A DNA stretch of 10,337 nucleotides from a bacterium (GCA_029977305.1 JAPOLF010000064.1:1-10337), one strand, 5' to 3'. Positions 1 to 7,594 are shown, counted from the first letter of the stretch. Notes: generated by a model from the letters alone, not told the origin. Program-made: numbers and translations.

Positions 1-590
1 ATGTAATCGGCGCTCTCGTCGAGCTGCTCCGGGGCGAGCATGCGCTCCCCGGGCTCGGTGCCCCGAATGTTCATCTGCGGTGCCATCCCATGGAACATCA
101 ACAGGTTGCGATCCTTGCGACTGAGGACGGGAAGGGGCGGCGCGTCGCCGGTCATCGCGCCATGTGGGATGGCATGGACCAGCAGGTCCAGGTCGTCGAA
201 GCGGAACTCCTCCGAGTCATACCCGCCGACGAAGATCGCCTCGCGCAACACATGCCGCAGCAGGTCATATACCGAGGTGCTCGTTCGCAGACGCGGTGTG
301 TCGTGATTCCCCGCGATCCACACGCTCGGGATCCCGGCCGCCTCCAAGCGCCGCACCTGCTCGATCAGGAACGTCACGGTCCCCCACGAGGGCCGGGTGT
401 GGTGAAAGATGTCGCCGGCATGGACCACCAGATCGACGTCCCGCGTCAGGATGTCATCGATGGTACGCACGAAGGCATGCTCGACATCCACGGTTCGCTG
501 ATTGCGCCCGGTGAGCGGATCGATCTTCGTGAGCTGGCTGAACGCGAGATGGGTGTCCGCCAGATGGGCAATGCGGATCGTGGGCGTCAC
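1..590 (-). CDS. mre11: Mre11/SbcD-like DNA repair exonuclease, N-terminal part (gene runs off the left edge)
   Basis: This is the first 196 residues of a calcineurin-like metallophosphoesterase of the Mre11/SbcD type, the Mn-dependent nuclease that works with a Rad50/SbcC ATPase at DNA ends. Visible phosphoesterase motifs in order are ADTHL (D12, H14), GDIFHH (D60), GNHD (N95, H96, D97) and FHG (H167). The fragment stops just before the expected GHxH motif, so the rest lies outside the window. The start is GTG at 588-590, chosen because a strong GGAGGTGA Shine-Dalgarno sits 7 bases upstream, embedded in the herA stop codon. The gene begins 7 bases after herA ends and is evidently cotranscribed with herA and nurA. 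SbcD is the alternative name, but the HerA/NurA neighbours favour an Mre11-type role in end resection. The left edge shows no stop, so it is truncated only by the window. Confidence 0.9.
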   Translation of the reverse strand, partial: MTPTIRIAHLADTHLAFSQLTKIDPLTGRNQRTVDVEHAFVRTIDDILTRDVDLVVHAGDIFHHTRPSWGTVTFLIEQVRRLEAAGIPSVWIAGNHDTPRLRTSTSVYDLLRHVLREAIFVGGYDSEEFRFDDLDLLVHAIPHGAMTGDAPPLPVLSRKDRNLLMFHGMAPQMNIRGTEPGERMLAPEQLDESADY

Positions 591-597
591 CGGATGA

Positions 598-2775
598 TCA
601 CCTCCCACCGGCGCGTTGCTGCAGTTTCAGCAAGGCGTTCCGCGCCATCTGGTTGCCATCGAACGAAGACGGATACCGGGTGGCGTGGTTGTCGAGTTTG
701 GCGGCGAGGTCCTGCAGCTCGTCCGGATCCACGCCATCGCCGAGGCCGCGCACCTGCTCCCGCGTCATCGCCCGGGCACCGAGGTGTCGGTGCAACACCG
801 ACCAGACCACATCTGCCGGATGCGCGGTGCGGCGATTGCCCTCGTCGTTGAACACGCGCTGCCCGACGATGCCAGGCACGGTCGGCGGCATCGGGAATGC
901 CCCGAGGAGCGGTGCTCGGAAGTGCGGGTGCCGCACGAGCAACCGACCCTTGGGCAGACCGAGCAACTCGGCCTTGGTCGTCTCGGAGAGGGAGCGGTAG
1001 GCCGCGTTGACAATCTCTTCGTCCCCGATGCGTCCGTAGAAATTGGTGCCGCAGTTCCCGGTGATCTCGTCATCCACCTTCGAGCGGAACTGCTGCGCCC
1101 CGAACAGCACGACGTTGAGGTGCCTCCCGCGTGCCGCGATGTCGACCAAGGTGTCGCGCAATCCGCCCTGACCGCCGCTCGGGGCATACTTGTTCAACTC
1201 ATCGACGAAGACAATGAGTTTCTTCACTCCTAAGCCACCGCTCTCGGCGAGCTTCCACACTTCGTAGATGATCGAGGAGACGAGCACCTCCTGAACATTG
1301 CTGTTGCATCCGCTGATGTCGATGACGCGCAGCTCCTGATCGGTGAAGCGGCCATCGGGTTGAGGCACGTCACCCTGAAGCACCTCTCCATCGGTGAGCA
1401 AGCCGCCGAATTTGCGCGCGAGGCCCTTCACCCGGTTGTGGAACTTCTGGATCGTGAAACGATGGTGACCGTTCCAGGTTTTGTCGGGGTTGTCCGGATC
1501 AGAGAGCTGCGTCTCGATCTCGGTCAACCGGAGGTCGAGGTGCGCGAGGGAAGTGATCTTCTCGTCACGGAGGTCGTAGATCAGGCCGAACATCTTGTCG
1601 TCGAGATCGGTCCGATCGAACACTTTGTGCGGGATGCCGAGCATCCGATCGATACCCCAGAGGATCGGCGTCACCAACCCTGCCTGCCCCGCGGCATTGC
1701 GCGCGGTGTTGATCTTCCCGCGCCCGTTCTCTCCGGTGAACTGTTCCAGGCTCACCGCGTGCGCACGGTTGGTCGGAGTGGTCGCGTGCGCGGCACTCGG
1801 GGGAACCTGCGGCTCCAGACCCGGCCGGAACGGGGCGAACAGACGGAGGTTGGTGAACGCCCGCGGCTCCAATCCGAGCGCGTGATAGGCCTCGAGATCC
1901 GCTTGCGAGAGTCCGCGACCGCCGTTGGCGGCATACGCTTCGGCGTCATCAGGGTCGGGCACTGCTGGCTTGTCGAGCCAGAGGAGATCGGGTCCCTTCA
2001 CGTTGAACATGAGCGCTGCGACCGATTCATCTGAGCGTTGCATGGTCTGGAACGCCGCACTGATCAGGAAGAGGGCGTGGCTCGTCTTGGTGGCGAGTCC
2101 GGATTGCCCAGTCCAGTTCGCATGCCCAGCTTCAGGACCGAGCAGGTAGTCGCCATCGAGCCAGATCGGCGCGCGCTGGAACATCGGGTTGCCGGCGTCA
2201 TCGATGCGCGGTTGTCCCGTCTCGTCCCGCTCGTAGTTCCCATTGGTGTGGAGCAGCGCAGGCACCTTCGTGCGGAATTCACCGGCATTCAGCGCGAAGT
2301 CGATCGCTGCGGGGGTTGCGAACCAGACCGGCCCCGCCATCGGCGGTCGGTGCGAGTCCACATCGGGACGGAGGTGCTTGGTGCGCAACACCTTCACCGT
2401 GAAGACCAACATCTCCGGTCGCGCCGTGGCCTGCTCCTCGATCAGGCTGTCGATCGCCATCCGATCGAAGTAGTCGTCGAGGAAGCTCTGCACATCGGAG
2501 AAACGGCGCGGCTCATCGACCACACCGATCACCGCCGCCTCCTCGGAGAAGGCGACGACGATGTGCCCGACATCGAGGCCCAGTGCATCCCGGTCTGCCC
2601 AGAAGGCGAACTGATGGCTGCCAGCGGGTTCTTTCTCGCTGCCGACCACACGCCCGATCGGGCCGGTCGCCACGTCGATCAATGGGCTGAACGCCTCCGC
2701 GAGCCGCGGCGGAAGCCCCATCTCCTCGTACTCACCATGTGCCGTCACGCGTTCATCCCTCTCCATGCGCGGCAT
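598..2775 (-). CDS. herA: HerA-like hexameric DNA translocase/helicase ATPase
   Basis: The product (about 725 aa) resembles HerA-family FtsK/HerA-superfamily ATPases, which form hexameric rings and pump DNA to the NurA nuclease. An N-terminal beta-barrel (HAS-barrel-like) region spans about residues 38-90. A P-loop-like segment, TGQSGLATKTS, lies at 222-232, followed by FNVKGPDLL at 257-265, a Walker B LIVFVDELN at 520-528 (D525, E526), an RGR turn near 549-551, a sensor-like GAQQ at 559-562 and a probable arginine-finger region NFYGRI near 579-584. The P-loop lacks the usual glycine before the lysine (Thr-Lys-Thr), which may be a subfamily trait. An AAGG six bases before the ATG at 2775 supports that start. 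ATG 2781 and GTG 2748 (with GGAGAGG upstream) are alternatives. It lies between nurA and mre11 on the same strand with short gaps, as in archaeal end-resection clusters. Confidence 0.88.
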   Translation of the reverse strand: MPRMERDERVTAHGEYEEMGLPPRLAEAFSPLIDVATGPIGRVVGSEKEPAGSHQFAFWADRDALGLDVGHIVVAFSEEAAVIGVVDEPRRFSDVQSFLDDYFDRMAIDSLIEEQATARPEMLVFTVKVLRTKHLRPDVDSHRPPMAGPVWFATPAAIDFALNAGEFRTKVPALLHTNGNYERDETGQPRIDDAGNPMFQRAPIWLDGDYLLGPEAGHANWTGQSGLATKTSHALFLISAAFQTMQRSDESVAALMFNVKGPDLLWLDKPAVPDPDDAEAYAANGGRGLSQADLEAYHALGLEPRAFTNLRLFAPFRPGLEPQVPPSAAHATTPTNRAHAVSLEQFTGENGRGKINTARNAAGQAGLVTPILWGIDRMLGIPHKVFDRTDLDDKMFGLIYDLRDEKITSLAHLDLRLTEIETQLSDPDNPDKTWNGHHRFTIQKFHNRVKGLARKFGGLLTDGEVLQGDVPQPDGRFTDQELRVIDISGCNSNVQEVLVSSIIYEVWKLAESGGLGVKKLIVFVDELNKYAPSGGQGGLRDTLVDIAARGRHLNVVLFGAQQFRSKVDDEITGNCGTNFYGRIGDEEIVNAAYRSLSETTKAELLGLPKGRLLVRHPHFRAPLLGAFPMPPTVPGIVGQRVFNDEGNRRTAHPADVVWSVLHRHLGARAMTREQVRGLGDGVDPDELQDLAAKLDNHATRYPSSFDGNQMARNALLKLQQRAGGR

Positions 2776-2802
2776 GTGCATCCTTCACAGATCGAATGGC
2801 CA

Positions 2803-3858
2803 TCAGCGGGCGGTCCAACCACGAGTCTCGGCATCGAGCGTTCGCTTCAGTGCCCGCTCGAGGATGTGGATCGGATAGAGCAGCGTCGCCCATCGTGCAT
2901 CACCAGTGGCGCGGGGCGTCCGCTCGGCGAGGATCCACGACGAGATCCGATCGATCTCCTCGGTGGTGTTCACTCCCCCATGCGTCTCGAGACGGATCAG
3001 GGAGTGACGGGCATCTTGGCCATCCGCGTTCCACAGGCGCAGGTACCACAGCGTCCGCTCACCCATCGCTGACTGACCGGCAGGCCGGAACGCGCTGGAT
3101 CGCTCCCCGGGTTGAAGGCGCAGCAGGACCTGTGCATCCTGCGCGCTGAGGTACGTGTTGCTGAACTGCTTGACCAACCCGATCGCGCCCGGCAGCGGCT
3201 CTGACAACCGACCATCGACCACGATCCATCCATCGTCACCGGTCCAGCCCCGCGAGGCCCAGAAATCGACCAGCAACCTGCGCTCGGCGAGCTCCCGCTC
3301 GCGGAGACAGGCGTTGTAGATCGCCTGCAGATGGAGAGCGTAGTCCGCGTCATCCCCGTATCCGGCATCGATCAGCGGATCGACCACCAACTCACCGGAG
3401 CTCCGCAAATGCTTGGCGAGCTCGGCCGTCTCGGTGATCCCGGGAACCTCCGGGACCATCCACGTGCGAGCCAACCGCATGGAACCCGGGACAATCCGGC
3501 ATTCCTCGCCCGCTGGCCGCTCGACGACCCCAACGGCACTCATGCCGACCGCGGTCGGCACCATGCCACAGCGCAGAAACGGCAGGGTGCGTTGCGTCCC
3601 GTCGAGGAAATACCGGATGCCGGAGGAGCGCCCCGCTGCCGGGATGACTACGTGCGCTGCGAATCCTCCCTCGAGGTAGGTCACCTCCCGCGGGGTCGAC
3701 TTGCGGGGGACCCCGGAGGGTTCGCTCTGTCCCGCGAACTCGTGCTCCAGCGCCTGCGCCCGGCGCATGTCGGAAACCTCCCACCCGGCGGCGCGGAGGT
3801 CGGCTTGAATTCGTCTGGCTTGGAGGAAAAACGGCGCGGGGCCTGCCGTCTGGACCAT
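2803..3858 (-). CDS. nurA: NurA-domain 5'-3' nuclease, HerA partner
   Basis: The 351-aa product looks like a NurA nuclease, the RNase H-like, Mn-dependent nuclease that docks on HerA and resects DNA ends. Supporting features are FLDGTQRT at 84-91 (D86 as the first metal ligand of the DG motif), VVDGRL at 213-218 (D215), followed by the typical GLVKQ at 227-231, an aromatic WYLRLW strand at 271-276, RLE at 289-291, and a C-terminal LYPIHILERAL segment at 327-337. Sequence identity of NurA proteins is low, so the call rests on motif order, length and being immediately upstream of herA in the same operon. The ATG at 3858 is preceded by AGGTGA at a good distance. The gap to herA is 27 bases. The gene is the first of the operon and has a promoter with a possible SOS-type operator just upstream. 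Confidence 0.8.
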   Translation of the reverse strand: MVQTAGPAPFFLQARRIQADLRAAGWEVSDMRRAQALEHEFAGQSEPSGVPRKSTPREVTYLEGGFAAHVVIPAAGRSSGIRYFLDGTQRTLPFLRCGMVPTAVGMSAVGVVERPAGEECRIVPGSMRLARTWMVPEVPGITETAELAKHLRSSGELVVDPLIDAGYGDDADYALHLQAIYNACLRERELAERRLLVDFWASRGWTGDDGWIVVDGRLSEPLPGAIGLVKQFSNTYLSAQDAQVLLRLQPGERSSAFRPAGQSAMGERTLWYLRLWNADGQDARHSLIRLETHGGVNTTEEIDRISSWILAERTPRATGDARWATLLYPIHILERALKRTLDAETRGWTAR

Positions 3859-3889
3859 CGGTCACCTGTGCGGGACTGTTCACTCATCG

Positions 3890-3905
3890 TAGAACAGATA
3901 TTCTA
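3890..3905 (-). promoter_or_regulatory. Palindromic LexA-like operator upstream of nurA
   Basis: Read on the minus strand this is TAGAATATCTGTTCTA, an imperfect palindrome with five-base perfect outer arms (TAGAA/TTCTA). Its core GAAT-ATCT-GTTC differs by one base from the GAAC-N4-GTTC core of the Gram-positive LexA box. It covers the -10 element of the nurA promoter and lies 31 bases before the nurA start codon, the usual place for a repressor site. Placement in front of a DNA end-repair operon makes SOS control plausible. The repressor identity is inference; another palindrome-binding repressor could use this site. Confidence 0.45.
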
Positions 3906-3929
3906 TACGGACACTGCCCGTTGGTGCAA
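3900..3929 (-). promoter_or_regulatory. Sigma-70-type promoter of the nurA-herA-mre11 operon
   Basis: On the minus strand a -35-like TTGCAC (3924-3929) is followed after 18 bases by TAGAAT (3900-3905; five of six consensus positions), or after 16 bases by the overlapping TATAGA (3902-3907). Transcription would start near 3893, giving a leader of about 35 bases that contains the AGGTGA ribosome-binding site of nurA. The AT-rich block stands out in GC-rich DNA. The -35 match is only moderate. Confidence 0.5.
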
Positions 3930-3959
3930 GGTCGGTCTGCCATTCGGCCCGCAAGGCCG

Positions 3960-4898
3960 TTAGACCGACTTGATGTCCGTGCAGGGCAGCATCATGTCGG
4001 AGATGGACACGAAGGTGTACCCCTCGCGGCGCAGGGCCTGCACGATCTCCGGCATCGCGGCCTCGGTGCTCTGCTTGCTCGCCGGTGCGTCGATGTGAAA
4101 TTCGATGATCGACCCGTCCTGCACCTTCGGCAGCACCTCGGCCAGCACGTGCTCCTTGGTCGCATCGAAATCCCAATCGTCCGACGGCACGTCCCACCCG
4201 ACGGGCAGGTACCCGAGCGAGGCCACGATCCCGTTCACCCGCACATCGGTCGCCGCAGCATAGGGCGTGAAGAGCGCAGCGGGTCGCTTGCCGAGCAGAT
4301 CGGTGAGGACGTCCCCGGCGCGCGTGATGTCGGCGGTGATGGCGGCATCGCCCTGAGGTGGCAACTCCTTGCGTTGGTCGCCGTGGCTCCCGATCTCGAA
4401 CCCGAGGTCTTGGATGCGCTTCAGGACATCCGGGTTCTTCTCCGCCCACCAGCCCATCGGGAAGACTGATGCCGGGATCTGCTCGGCCTTGAGGTACTCG
4501 AGGACCTGCACCCGCGTCTCATACCCGACGCCGATGTTGAAGATCAACGCCACCCGTTTGCACCCCGACATTCCTCGCTCAAGCTCCGGTGGGGGTGCCC
4601 CACCCTCGCGCACGAACCAATCGAGGACCCAGCCTTCCTCGCCATCGCGGCTGATCGGCATCCAGCCGTTCTCCACCGGACCGAGGATCTTCATGGTCTC
4701 GCCAAGGGGGATGGAGTACCGCACCTCGCAATCGATCGTGCCGCACGAGCGCACATTCACCGCCGGGGCGGCGATGATCACCCCGTACTTCGGGTAGGAC
4801 TCATCGGGGGTGGCGGACTGGGCGGCCGCGTGCCGCGCCGTTGCGCCCCCACAGAGCGCCGCAGCACCAAGCACCAATTGTCGACGCGTAGCACCCAA
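3960..4898 (-). CDS. Secreted SH3b plus divergent NodB-like (polysaccharide deacetylase) protein, probably catalytically altered
   Basis: From the TTG at 4898 the product is 312 aa. It begins with a twin-arginine-like signal (TRRQLVLGAA at 4-13, hydrophobic stretch to about 21, AAA at 24-26 before Q27), so export by Tat is likely. A bacterial SH3 domain follows at about 38-98 (VNVRS, then GWV), a fold that often binds cell wall. Residues 115-305 have the NodB order: VALIFNIGVG, a SHGDQ loop at 171-175, FTPY at 210-213, WDVPSDDW at 235-242 and EFHIDAP at 266-272. However, the usual FDDG reads FNIG, the second metal histidine of HxxxH is absent and the arginine of RxPxG is missing. Canonical metal-dependent deacetylation is therefore doubtful. 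The start is chosen for AGGGTG six bases upstream; longer starts at 4907 or 4976 put non-signal residues ahead of the twin arginines. It is preceded by its own putative promoter. Confidence 0.78.
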   Translation of the reverse strand: MGATRRQLVLGAAALCGGATARHAAAQSATPDESYPKYGVIIAAPAVNVRSCGTIDCEVRYSIPLGETMKILGPVENGWMPISRDGEEGWVLDWFVREGGAPPPELERGMSGCKRVALIFNIGVGYETRVQVLEYLKAEQIPASVFPMGWWAEKNPDVLKRIQDLGFEIGSHGDQRKELPPQGDAAITADITRAGDVLTDLLGKRPAALFTPYAAATDVRVNGIVASLGYLPVGWDVPSDDWDFDATKEHVLAEVLPKVQDGSIIEFHIDAPASKQSTEAAMPEIVQALRREGYTFVSISDMMLPCTDIKSV

Positions 4899-4966
4899 GA
4901 CGATCACCCTGTCGACGCCAACCGAGGCGACACTGGCGTGCGGGAATTGTCGGTGCGGGCAATGCG

Positions 4967-4996
4967 AACGTACCACTCCGCCCCGAACATGGTCAA
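4967..4996 (-). promoter_or_regulatory. Possible promoter of the SH3b/NodB-like gene
   Basis: On the minus strand TTGACC (4991-4996, five of six -35 positions) is followed after 18 bases by TACGTT (4967-4972), a weak -10 that keeps the conserved leading TA and final T. Transcription would begin near 4960, downstream of the ATG at 4976, which supports the shorter start at 4898. Only sequence resemblance supports this. Confidence 0.35.
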
Positions 4997-5024
4997 CGTG
5001 GACCGGATCGCAGCCGCACGGCGG

Positions 5025-6008
5025 TCACTGCGGTCCGTTTTCTCGGATCCAAGCGAGGTAGGCGGCCATGCCCTCATCGAGGGGCGTCGGGGGCGTCCAA
5101 CCAAAGTCCTCGCAGATGCGACGGTTGCTCGGCACCGGACCCGGCGCATCGCCCGAGACAACGTAGTTCGCCTCGGAAGGATCCACCACTCGCCAGCGAA
5201 ACCCCGGCAGATGACGCGCGAACTGGCGCAGGACGTCCCCAATCGAATAGAGCCTCCCGCTGGTCACGGAATAGACCCGACGCGGCAATACCGGTGCCGA
5301 CCAGACTAGCTCTATCCCTTCCGCGATGTCCTCGACATACGTCCAATCAAGCCACGGGCCCGCATCGGAATTCACCCGCACTTCTTCCCCCGCTGCCCAC
5401 AACCGCAGCATCTCCCGCAACTCGGTCGCCCCGTGATACCCAGGGGTGACCCGTTCCATCGGACCGTAGACGTTCGCCGGCCTGACTGCGGCGACGTCGA
5501 GCTCGAACAACGCTCCGTATCGCAAGGTCAACCGCTCACTGGCAAGTTTGGTGATCCCATAGAGTGACAGCGCATTCGCTGGCGATGCCTCATCGAGAAC
5601 GTCGACCCCAGTCGCCTGATCGCCCCACACCGCGCCGGAGGAGACATAGATTAATCGGCGAAGCCCGGGCAGTCGGCGCGCCACTTCAAGCACATTGACC
5701 GTGCCCATCAGATTGACGTCGATGATGCGCTCCGGCTCACGTTGCTCGCGATCGACCCGCGGCGTGATCACCGCCGCGTGGATGATCGCGTCGACCTGGT
5801 GGCGTCGACAGATCTCCTCGAGGCGAGCGCGATCGACGATGTCTCCCTGCTCGAAGCTGACCTGATCTGCATGTGGTCCGAGGAAGTCGAGCAGCAGAGC
5901 ATCCGGCTCAGACAGATCGAATGAGACGACGGACTCGCCACGTGCCGCGAGTCGCCGCACGACATGGCTCGGTACCCAGCCATTGCCCCCCGTGACGAGC
6001 GTCGTCAT
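5025..6008 (-). CDS. NAD(P)-dependent epimerase/dehydratase, extended SDR family
   Basis: The 327-aa product is an extended short-chain dehydrogenase/reductase like UDP-glucose 4-epimerase and related nucleotide-sugar enzymes. An N-terminal Rossmann nucleotide-binding loop, TGGNGWVPSH, is at 6-15. D31 at the end of strand 2 (SFDLS) favours NAD. GDI at 55-57 marks the adenine-side loop, HAAV is at 77-80, SSGAVWG at 123-129 holds the catalytic serine, and YGITK at 150-154 holds the Tyr and Lys. RPANVYGP at 176-183 and WTYVEDIAEGI at 222-232 are typical of substrate-binding parts of sugar epimerases. The third glycine of GxxGxxG is proline here (P13). The ATG at 6008 has GGAGAGAGG just upstream; the upstream in-frame ATG at 6059 adds 17 residues before the Rossmann strand and is unlikely. 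The substrate cannot be named. The upstream side is divergent with argH. Confidence 0.88.
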   Translation of the reverse strand: MTTLVTGGNGWVPSHVVRRLAARGESVVSFDLSEPDALLLDFLGPHADQVSFEQGDIVDRARLEEICRRHQVDAIIHAAVITPRVDREQREPERIIDVNLMGTVNVLEVARRLPGLRRLIYVSSGAVWGDQATGVDVLDEASPANALSLYGITKLASERLTLRYGALFELDVAAVRPANVYGPMERVTPGYHGATELREMLRLWAAGEEVRVNSDAGPWLDWTYVEDIAEGIELVWSAPVLPRRVYSVTSGRLYSIGDVLRQFARHLPGFRWRVVDPSEANYVVSGDAPGPVPSNRRICEDFGWTPPTPLDEGMAAYLAWIRENGPQ

Positions 6009-6078
6009 CGCCCTCTCTCCCGGCTCTGGAGCATCGCGGTCCGCGATGGTGCCCATCACCCATCATGGCCCAGTCCGG

Positions 6079-6087
6079 CGATAATCG
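6079..6087. promoter_or_regulatory. Weak bidirectional -10-like palindrome between the epimerase and argH
   Basis: The 125-base divergent interval 6009-6133 contains CGATAATCG, a perfect nine-base palindrome with a central A. It gives GATAAT on the plus strand and GATTAT on the minus strand, so it could serve as -10 for either gene. No convincing -35 lies at the right distance in either direction, and no ArgR-box-like sequence was seen. Treat as a hint only. Confidence 0.2.
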
Positions 6088-6133
6088 TCCCACAGCGACG
6101 GGCATCCGCCCACGACGCGCGAAGGGAGCATCG

Positions 6134-7594
6134 GTGAGCAGTAATCTTCCATCTGGCGGCAAGAAGCTCTGGGGCGGCAATTTCGCGGAGTCCCCCGACG
6201 CCCGATTGGAGGCCTTCAACGCCTCGATCTTCTTCGACCAGCGCATGGCGCGCGAAGACATCCGCGGATCGATCGCCCACGTCCGGATGCTGGGACATCA
6301 GGGGATCATCAGCCCGGCGGAGGCCGCGGAGATTGAAACCGGTCTATGGACGATCCTCGCCGAAGTTGATGCCGGCGAGGCGGCATTCACCATCACCGAC
6401 GAGGACATCCACACGGGGGTCGAGCGCCGCTTGCGCGAGCTGATCGGCGCGGTCGCCGGGAAACTGCACACCGGTCGCAGTCGCAACGACCAGGCCGCGA
6501 CGTCGTTCCGGCTCTGGAGCGTGGGCGCGCTGCAGCAGGTGCAGGCAGGGCTGCTCGATCTGCGCGGCGCCCTGATCGAGATCGCCGCGGCGAATCCGCT
6601 CGTCGTGATGCCGGGGTACACGCACTTGCAGCGGGCGCAACCCGTCCTGCTTGCCCATCACATGCTCGCCTATGAAGCGATGTTCGCCCGAGACAGCGCG
6701 CGCGTCGATGCCGCCATTCGCAGCGCCAATGTGTCGCCGCTTGGGTCTGCCGCACTGGCGGGGACCACGTTCCCGATCGATCGCGCCATGACCGCTGCCG
6801 ATCTCGGATTTGACGCGATCACCACCAATAGCCTCGATGCCGTCGCCGATCGTGATTATGTGTGCGACGCGTTGTATGCCTGTTCGCTGATCGCCATGCA
6901 CATCTCCCGATTGAGCGAGGAGATCTGCCTCTGGGCGACCGGCGAGTTCCGCTTCATCGCGCTATCTGATGCCTTCTCGACCGGCAGTTCGATCATGCCG
7001 CAGAAGAAGAACCCCGACGTGGCCGAACTTGCGCGCGGCAAGACGGGGAGAGTCTTCGGCCATCTCGTCGCCCTCCTGACCGTGATGAAAGGCACCCCGC
7101 TCGCCTACAACAAAGACTTCCAAGAGGACAAAGAGGCCTTGTTCGATGCGATCGACACGATCCTGATCACCCTCGACGTGGTACCGCCGATGTTGCGCAC
7201 CGCACGCTGGAACGAGGAGCGGATGGCCGAGGCAGCCGTCGCCGACTTCTCCCTGGCCACCGACGCCGCGGATCTGCTCGCCCGGAACGGGGTCCCCTTC
7301 CGCGAGGCGCACGAAGTGGTCGGTCGCTTGGTTGGCACCTGCACCCGAGAGAACAAGTCCTTCGCGGATCTCTCTGATGCGGAGTGGGCGGAGATCCACC
7401 CGGTCTTCGCGGCGCAGAAGCCGCCGCTGCGGGCCATCGACAGCGTCGCCGCACGCGATGTCCCCGGCGGAACCGCACCGCGGCAAGTGGCTGCCGCGTT
7501 GGACACCGCGCGCGACGCCCTCGCAGCGGAGCAGGTCGCACTCGATTTGGATCGCGCCGCCCGGGCCGCCCGCTTCACCCCGCCGACGACGTGA
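6134..7594 (+). CDS. argH: Argininosuccinate lyase
   Basis: The 486-aa product cleaves argininosuccinate to arginine and fumarate, the last step of arginine synthesis, as a cytoplasmic homotetramer. Family motifs are clear: KLWGGNF at 11-17, TGRSRNDQ at 113-120, YTHLQRAQP at 162-170 (H164), and the fumarase/aspartase signature GSSIMPQKKNPDV at 284-296, which carries the mobile-loop catalytic serine. Length fits the family (about 450-490). The start is GTG at 6134, preceded by GAAGGGAG at ideal distance and giving an N-terminus that soon reaches the conserved KLWGG. An in-frame ATG at 6065 would add 23 unconserved residues. The stop overlaps the start of the GNAT gene by one base (TGATG), so translation is probably coupled. 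No other arg gene is in the window. All key residues look intact. Confidence 0.97.
   Translation: MSSNLPSGGKKLWGGNFAESPDARLEAFNASIFFDQRMAREDIRGSIAHVRMLGHQGIISPAEAAEIETGLWTILAEVDAGEAAFTITDEDIHTGVERRLRELIGAVAGKLHTGRSRNDQAATSFRLWSVGALQQVQAGLLDLRGALIEIAAANPLVVMPGYTHLQRAQPVLLAHHMLAYEAMFARDSARVDAAIRSANVSPLGSAALAGTTFPIDRAMTAADLGFDAITTNSLDAVADRDYVCDALYACSLIAMHISRLSEEICLWATGEFRFIALSDAFSTGSSIMPQKKNPDVAELARGKTGRVFGHLVALLTVMKGTPLAYNKDFQEDKEALFDAIDTILITLDVVPPMLRTARWNEERMAEAAVADFSLATDAADLLARNGVPFREAHEVVGRLVGTCTRENKSFADLSDAEWAEIHPVFAAQKPPLRAIDSVAARDVPGGTAPRQVAAALDTARDALAAEQVALDLDRAARAARFTPPTT

Noticed and set aside
90..851. A 253-codon plus-strand open frame opposite mre11 and the end of herA.
   Set aside because: Antisense shadow; the minus-strand reading has clear phosphoesterase motifs and a strong ribosome-binding site.
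2038..3072. A long plus-strand open frame (344 codons) across the herA/nurA junction.
   Set aside because: It lies antisense to two well-supported genes, has arginine- and proline-rich composition typical of GC-rich shadow frames, and shows no recognisable domain.
3681..3887. A 68-codon frame starting at an ATG just before nurA, as a possible leader peptide.
   Set aside because: No ribosome-binding site precedes it, it overlaps most of the nurA 5' end out of frame, and its composition is that of a shadow frame.
3880..4449. A 189-codon minus-strand frame inside the NodB-like gene.
   Set aside because: It is another frame of the same strand as the SH3b/NodB-like gene and is dominated by Arg, Ala and Gly with no motif.
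4879..4918. Two copies of TGTCGACGC 31 bases apart around the start of the NodB-like gene, as possible operator repeats.
   Set aside because: One copy encodes part of the Tat signal; the motif is short and GC-rich and could easily occur by chance.
6065..6133. Upstream in-frame extension of argH from ATG 6065.
   Set aside because: No Shine-Dalgarno sequence precedes it, while GTG 6134 has GAAGGGAG; the extra 23 residues are not ArgH-like.
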